64,000 bases of DNA from Treponema sp. (GTDB lineage: Bacteria > Spirochaetota > Spirochaetia > Treponematales > Treponemataceae), in assembly GCA_024400915.1 (NCBI GenBank), contig JAKSLX010000010.1, positions 37,905-101,904 of the forward strand. Direction: 5' to 3'. The notes beneath the pieces were generated by a model. It worked only from the letters and a program-made list of their open reading frames with translations. It ran no database searches and was not told the origin of the DNA. How positions within the stretch are numbered: the stretch's first letter is position 1; every line of letters begins with the position of its first letter. The position numbers and the translations under genes are program-made. Positions 63,013-64,000 of the stretch are shown one piece after another.

Positions 63013-63684
63013 TCACTTCATCAATCCGCCGTGATAAAAGCATTCATAGACCTTGTCGTTTCCGCAAAAAATTTCTTCGTATCCCTGGAACCAATCAACA
63101 TCACCAGAAACAGTTGTCTTATAAATGAATTCACCAGACTTGTAAAATTCAGGTCCTCTAAATGGCAAGGACTTGTCTGCAGCACGCAATGCTTCTTTTA
63201 AAAAATTACCACTGAAACGCTGATCCAAAACACGCCCCAGATAATTCATTGCATATACCGCAATTCCATTTTTCCAGACAGCCTCTTCCCCTGCAAACTG
63301 TTCACCCCCAACATAGGTATCGTGATAGGAATAGTTACCTTTCTCAAACTTAAAGTCATGGGAATCAAAACGAGTAGAATCAACTTCATTTGAAAAAGCA
63401 GCATAAGTATTTCTGTTAGCTTCCAGCCTAAAGTCAATCAATTCATCCAGATCACTCATTTTATCTCGTTTCAAAGCTACTTCACAGCTTTGCTCTCGTA
63501 CAAGATAATCTACAGTAACATTCATCAAGTCACTTATCTGAATGAGATTTGAAATGTCAGGATATGACTGTCCTGCTTCCCATTTTGCAACGGCAGCCCT
63601 GGAAACATTGATTTTATCGGCCAGTTCTTCCTGAGTTAATCCCTTATTTTTTCTTAAAGCCTGCAATTTGTCGCAAAAAGTCAT
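63013..63684 (-). CDS. XRE-family regulator with C-terminal DUF5680-like domain
   Basis: A 223-residue protein. The N-terminal Cro/C1-type helix-turn-helix is clear: LRKNKGLTQEELADKINVSR then AAVAKWEAGQSYPDISNLIQ. The C-terminal ~140 residues (NYSYHDTYVGGEQFAGEEAV, WFQGYEEIF) resemble DUF5680, often fused to such regulators and probably ligand-binding. ATG 63684 follows AAGAGG; the longer reading from 63723 lacks family sequence. The target genes are unknown; it is flanked by two GACAGACCCC repeats and stands alone. Confidence 0.85.
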   Translation of the reverse strand: MTFCDKLQALRKNKGLTQEELADKINVSRAAVAKWEAGQSYPDISNLIQISDLMNVTVDYLVREQSCEVALKRDKMSDLDELIDFRLEANRNTYAAFSNEVDSTRFDSHDFKFEKGNYSYHDTYVGGEQFAGEEAVWKNGIAVYAMNYLGRVLDQRFSGNFLKEALRAADKSLPFRGPEFYKSGEFIYKTTVSGDVDWFQGYEEIFCGNDKVYECFYHGGLMK

Positions 63685-63807
63685 AATAACCTCTTTTAGT
63701 TGGAATGATTTTATATTATTCAAACATGAAAGTAATTTCCATCCACTGAAGGTTACAATTCTGTTACTTATAGGAACATCAACTATATTATTGACTTAAA
63801 GGACAGA

Positions 63808-63822
63808 GGGGGACAGACCCCT
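63808..63822 (+). repeat. GGACAGACCCC dispersed repeat, copy 3
   Basis: GGGGGACAGACCCCT in the gap between the XRE regulator and the rRNA end. Same core as the other two copies. The rest of 63685-63834 is AT-rich with nothing recognised. Confidence 0.65.
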
Positions 63823-63834
63823 AAAAAAGGTACT

Positions 63835-63931
63835 AAAAAAAAGCCGGCAGCCCCAGCACCGCACGCACCTGCTACGGTGCTGTTTCCCGGATTCGCAGTC
63901 CCTGCGAAAGCGGTCTGGTTGTCTTTCCGGC
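63835..63931 (-). other. Structured element downstream of 5S rRNA, 5S-tail-like
   Basis: Read on the minus strand, GCCGG (63931-63927) closes with CCGGC (ending 63843), enclosing two perfect hairpins: TTCGCAG/CTGCGAA with a three-base loop, and CAGCACCG/CGGTGCTG with a 13-base loop. A T run follows. The plus-strand pieces GCCGGCAGCC, CACCT(G)CTAC, TTTCCCG and TTCGCAGT appear in the same order as in the 5S end at 63964-64000, with an insertion. It may be a degenerate 5S copy, a small RNA or an elaborate rRNA terminator. It does not match SRP RNA or a tRNA. Confidence 0.55.
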
Positions 63932-63963
63932 TCGTTGTAACTTTTCAGGTTTAAAATAAAAAA

Positions 63964-64000
63964 GCCGGCAGCCACCTACTTTCCCGCTTTCGCAGTATCA
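63964..64000 (-). rRNA. rrf: 5S ribosomal RNA, 3' end (partial)
   Basis: The reverse complement, ending in GCGGGAAAGTAGGTGGCTGC then CGGC, is the conserved 3' part of bacterial 5S rRNA, with the preceding TGATACTGCGAAAGC. A T run follows the closing GCCGGC. The rest of the gene, and presumably 23S and 16S, lie beyond the right edge. Transcription runs leftward, away from the missing part of the operon. Confidence 0.85.

Noticed and set aside
63843..63931. tRNA or SRP RNA gene near the 5S end
   Set aside because: The T-arm-like bases do not fit a cloverleaf, and the conserved SRP GGAA-loop and flanking motif is missing.
1..64000. CRISPR array
   Set aside because: No set of regularly spaced direct repeats was seen; the repeats present are few, dispersed or palindromic.

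Overview
The window reads as chromosomal DNA of a diderm, probably a host- or gut-associated Treponema-like spirochaete. Two LolA-like carrier proteins, an outer-membrane barrel protein, several lipoproteins and an O-antigen/capsule-type locus point to an outer membrane. The spirochaete assignment is an inference from overall gene content, base composition and dispersed palindromes; no 16S rRNA is present to settle it.

Layout. (1) 3-8992: a tightly packed operon in the order acyltransferase, hotdog thioesterase, LolA-like protein, MMPL-type exporter, small lipoprotein, ketosynthase, hotdog dehydratase, FabG-like reductase, second ketosynthase, small coiled protein. This order matches the right-hand half (apeJ to apeR) of aryl polyene clusters. 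(2) 8995-16313: a sirtuin on the minus strand, then a 2121-residue secreted protein of Ig-like repeats ending in a barrel-like domain. (3) 16512-40484: an increasingly AT-rich surface-polysaccharide locus. It holds GT8 and GT2 transferases, rfbACBD for dTDP-L-rhamnose, a 1322-residue multi-domain glycosyltransferase, an FdtA/FdtB-like pair for a 3-amino-3,6-dideoxyhexose, a KASIII/ACP/SDR/GNAT module that could make and attach a short hydroxyacyl group, a gtrA/gtrB/gtrC-type glucosylation cassette with a G9 tract in gtrB, a frameshifted fdtC-like gene, and a CDP-glycerol module (TagD-like, Asn-synthase-like, TagF/GT2 fusion). (4) 40504-43418: a small accessory island with a AAA ATPase, an unknown partner and an Rpn-type nuclease, bracketed by identical 31-bp repeats. 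(5) 43588-54737: mostly housekeeping genes: ilvC, a zinc-finger membrane protein, nudC, a phosphohexomutase, rimO, rodZ-like, a second lolA-like gene, a Gfo/Idh oxidoreductase, a decayed GH32 remnant and a RecQ-type helicase. (6) 54740-62911: an M16 protease, then a response regulator and a sensor kinase split by a one-base slip in an A8 tract, divergent from a lipoprotein that resembles the kinase's own sensor region. (7) 63013-64000: an XRE regulator, then the 3' end of a 5S rRNA gene on the minus strand, followed downstream by a structured element that looks like a rearranged copy of the 5S tail.

How it works together. Most of the window builds or modifies the cell surface: a probable polyene pigment with its exporter, a rhamnose- and amino-sugar-containing polysaccharide with glucosyl and glycerol-phosphate decoration, and a giant surface protein. 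Signs of variability cluster in the polysaccharide locus: a homopolymeric G tract, a 5' gene duplication forming direct repeats around the gtr cassette, a frameshifted acetyltransferase and an orphan C-terminal domain. The least-described pieces are the kinase/lipoprotein pair sharing a sensor domain, the repeat-bracketed ATPase island, and the 5S-like element.
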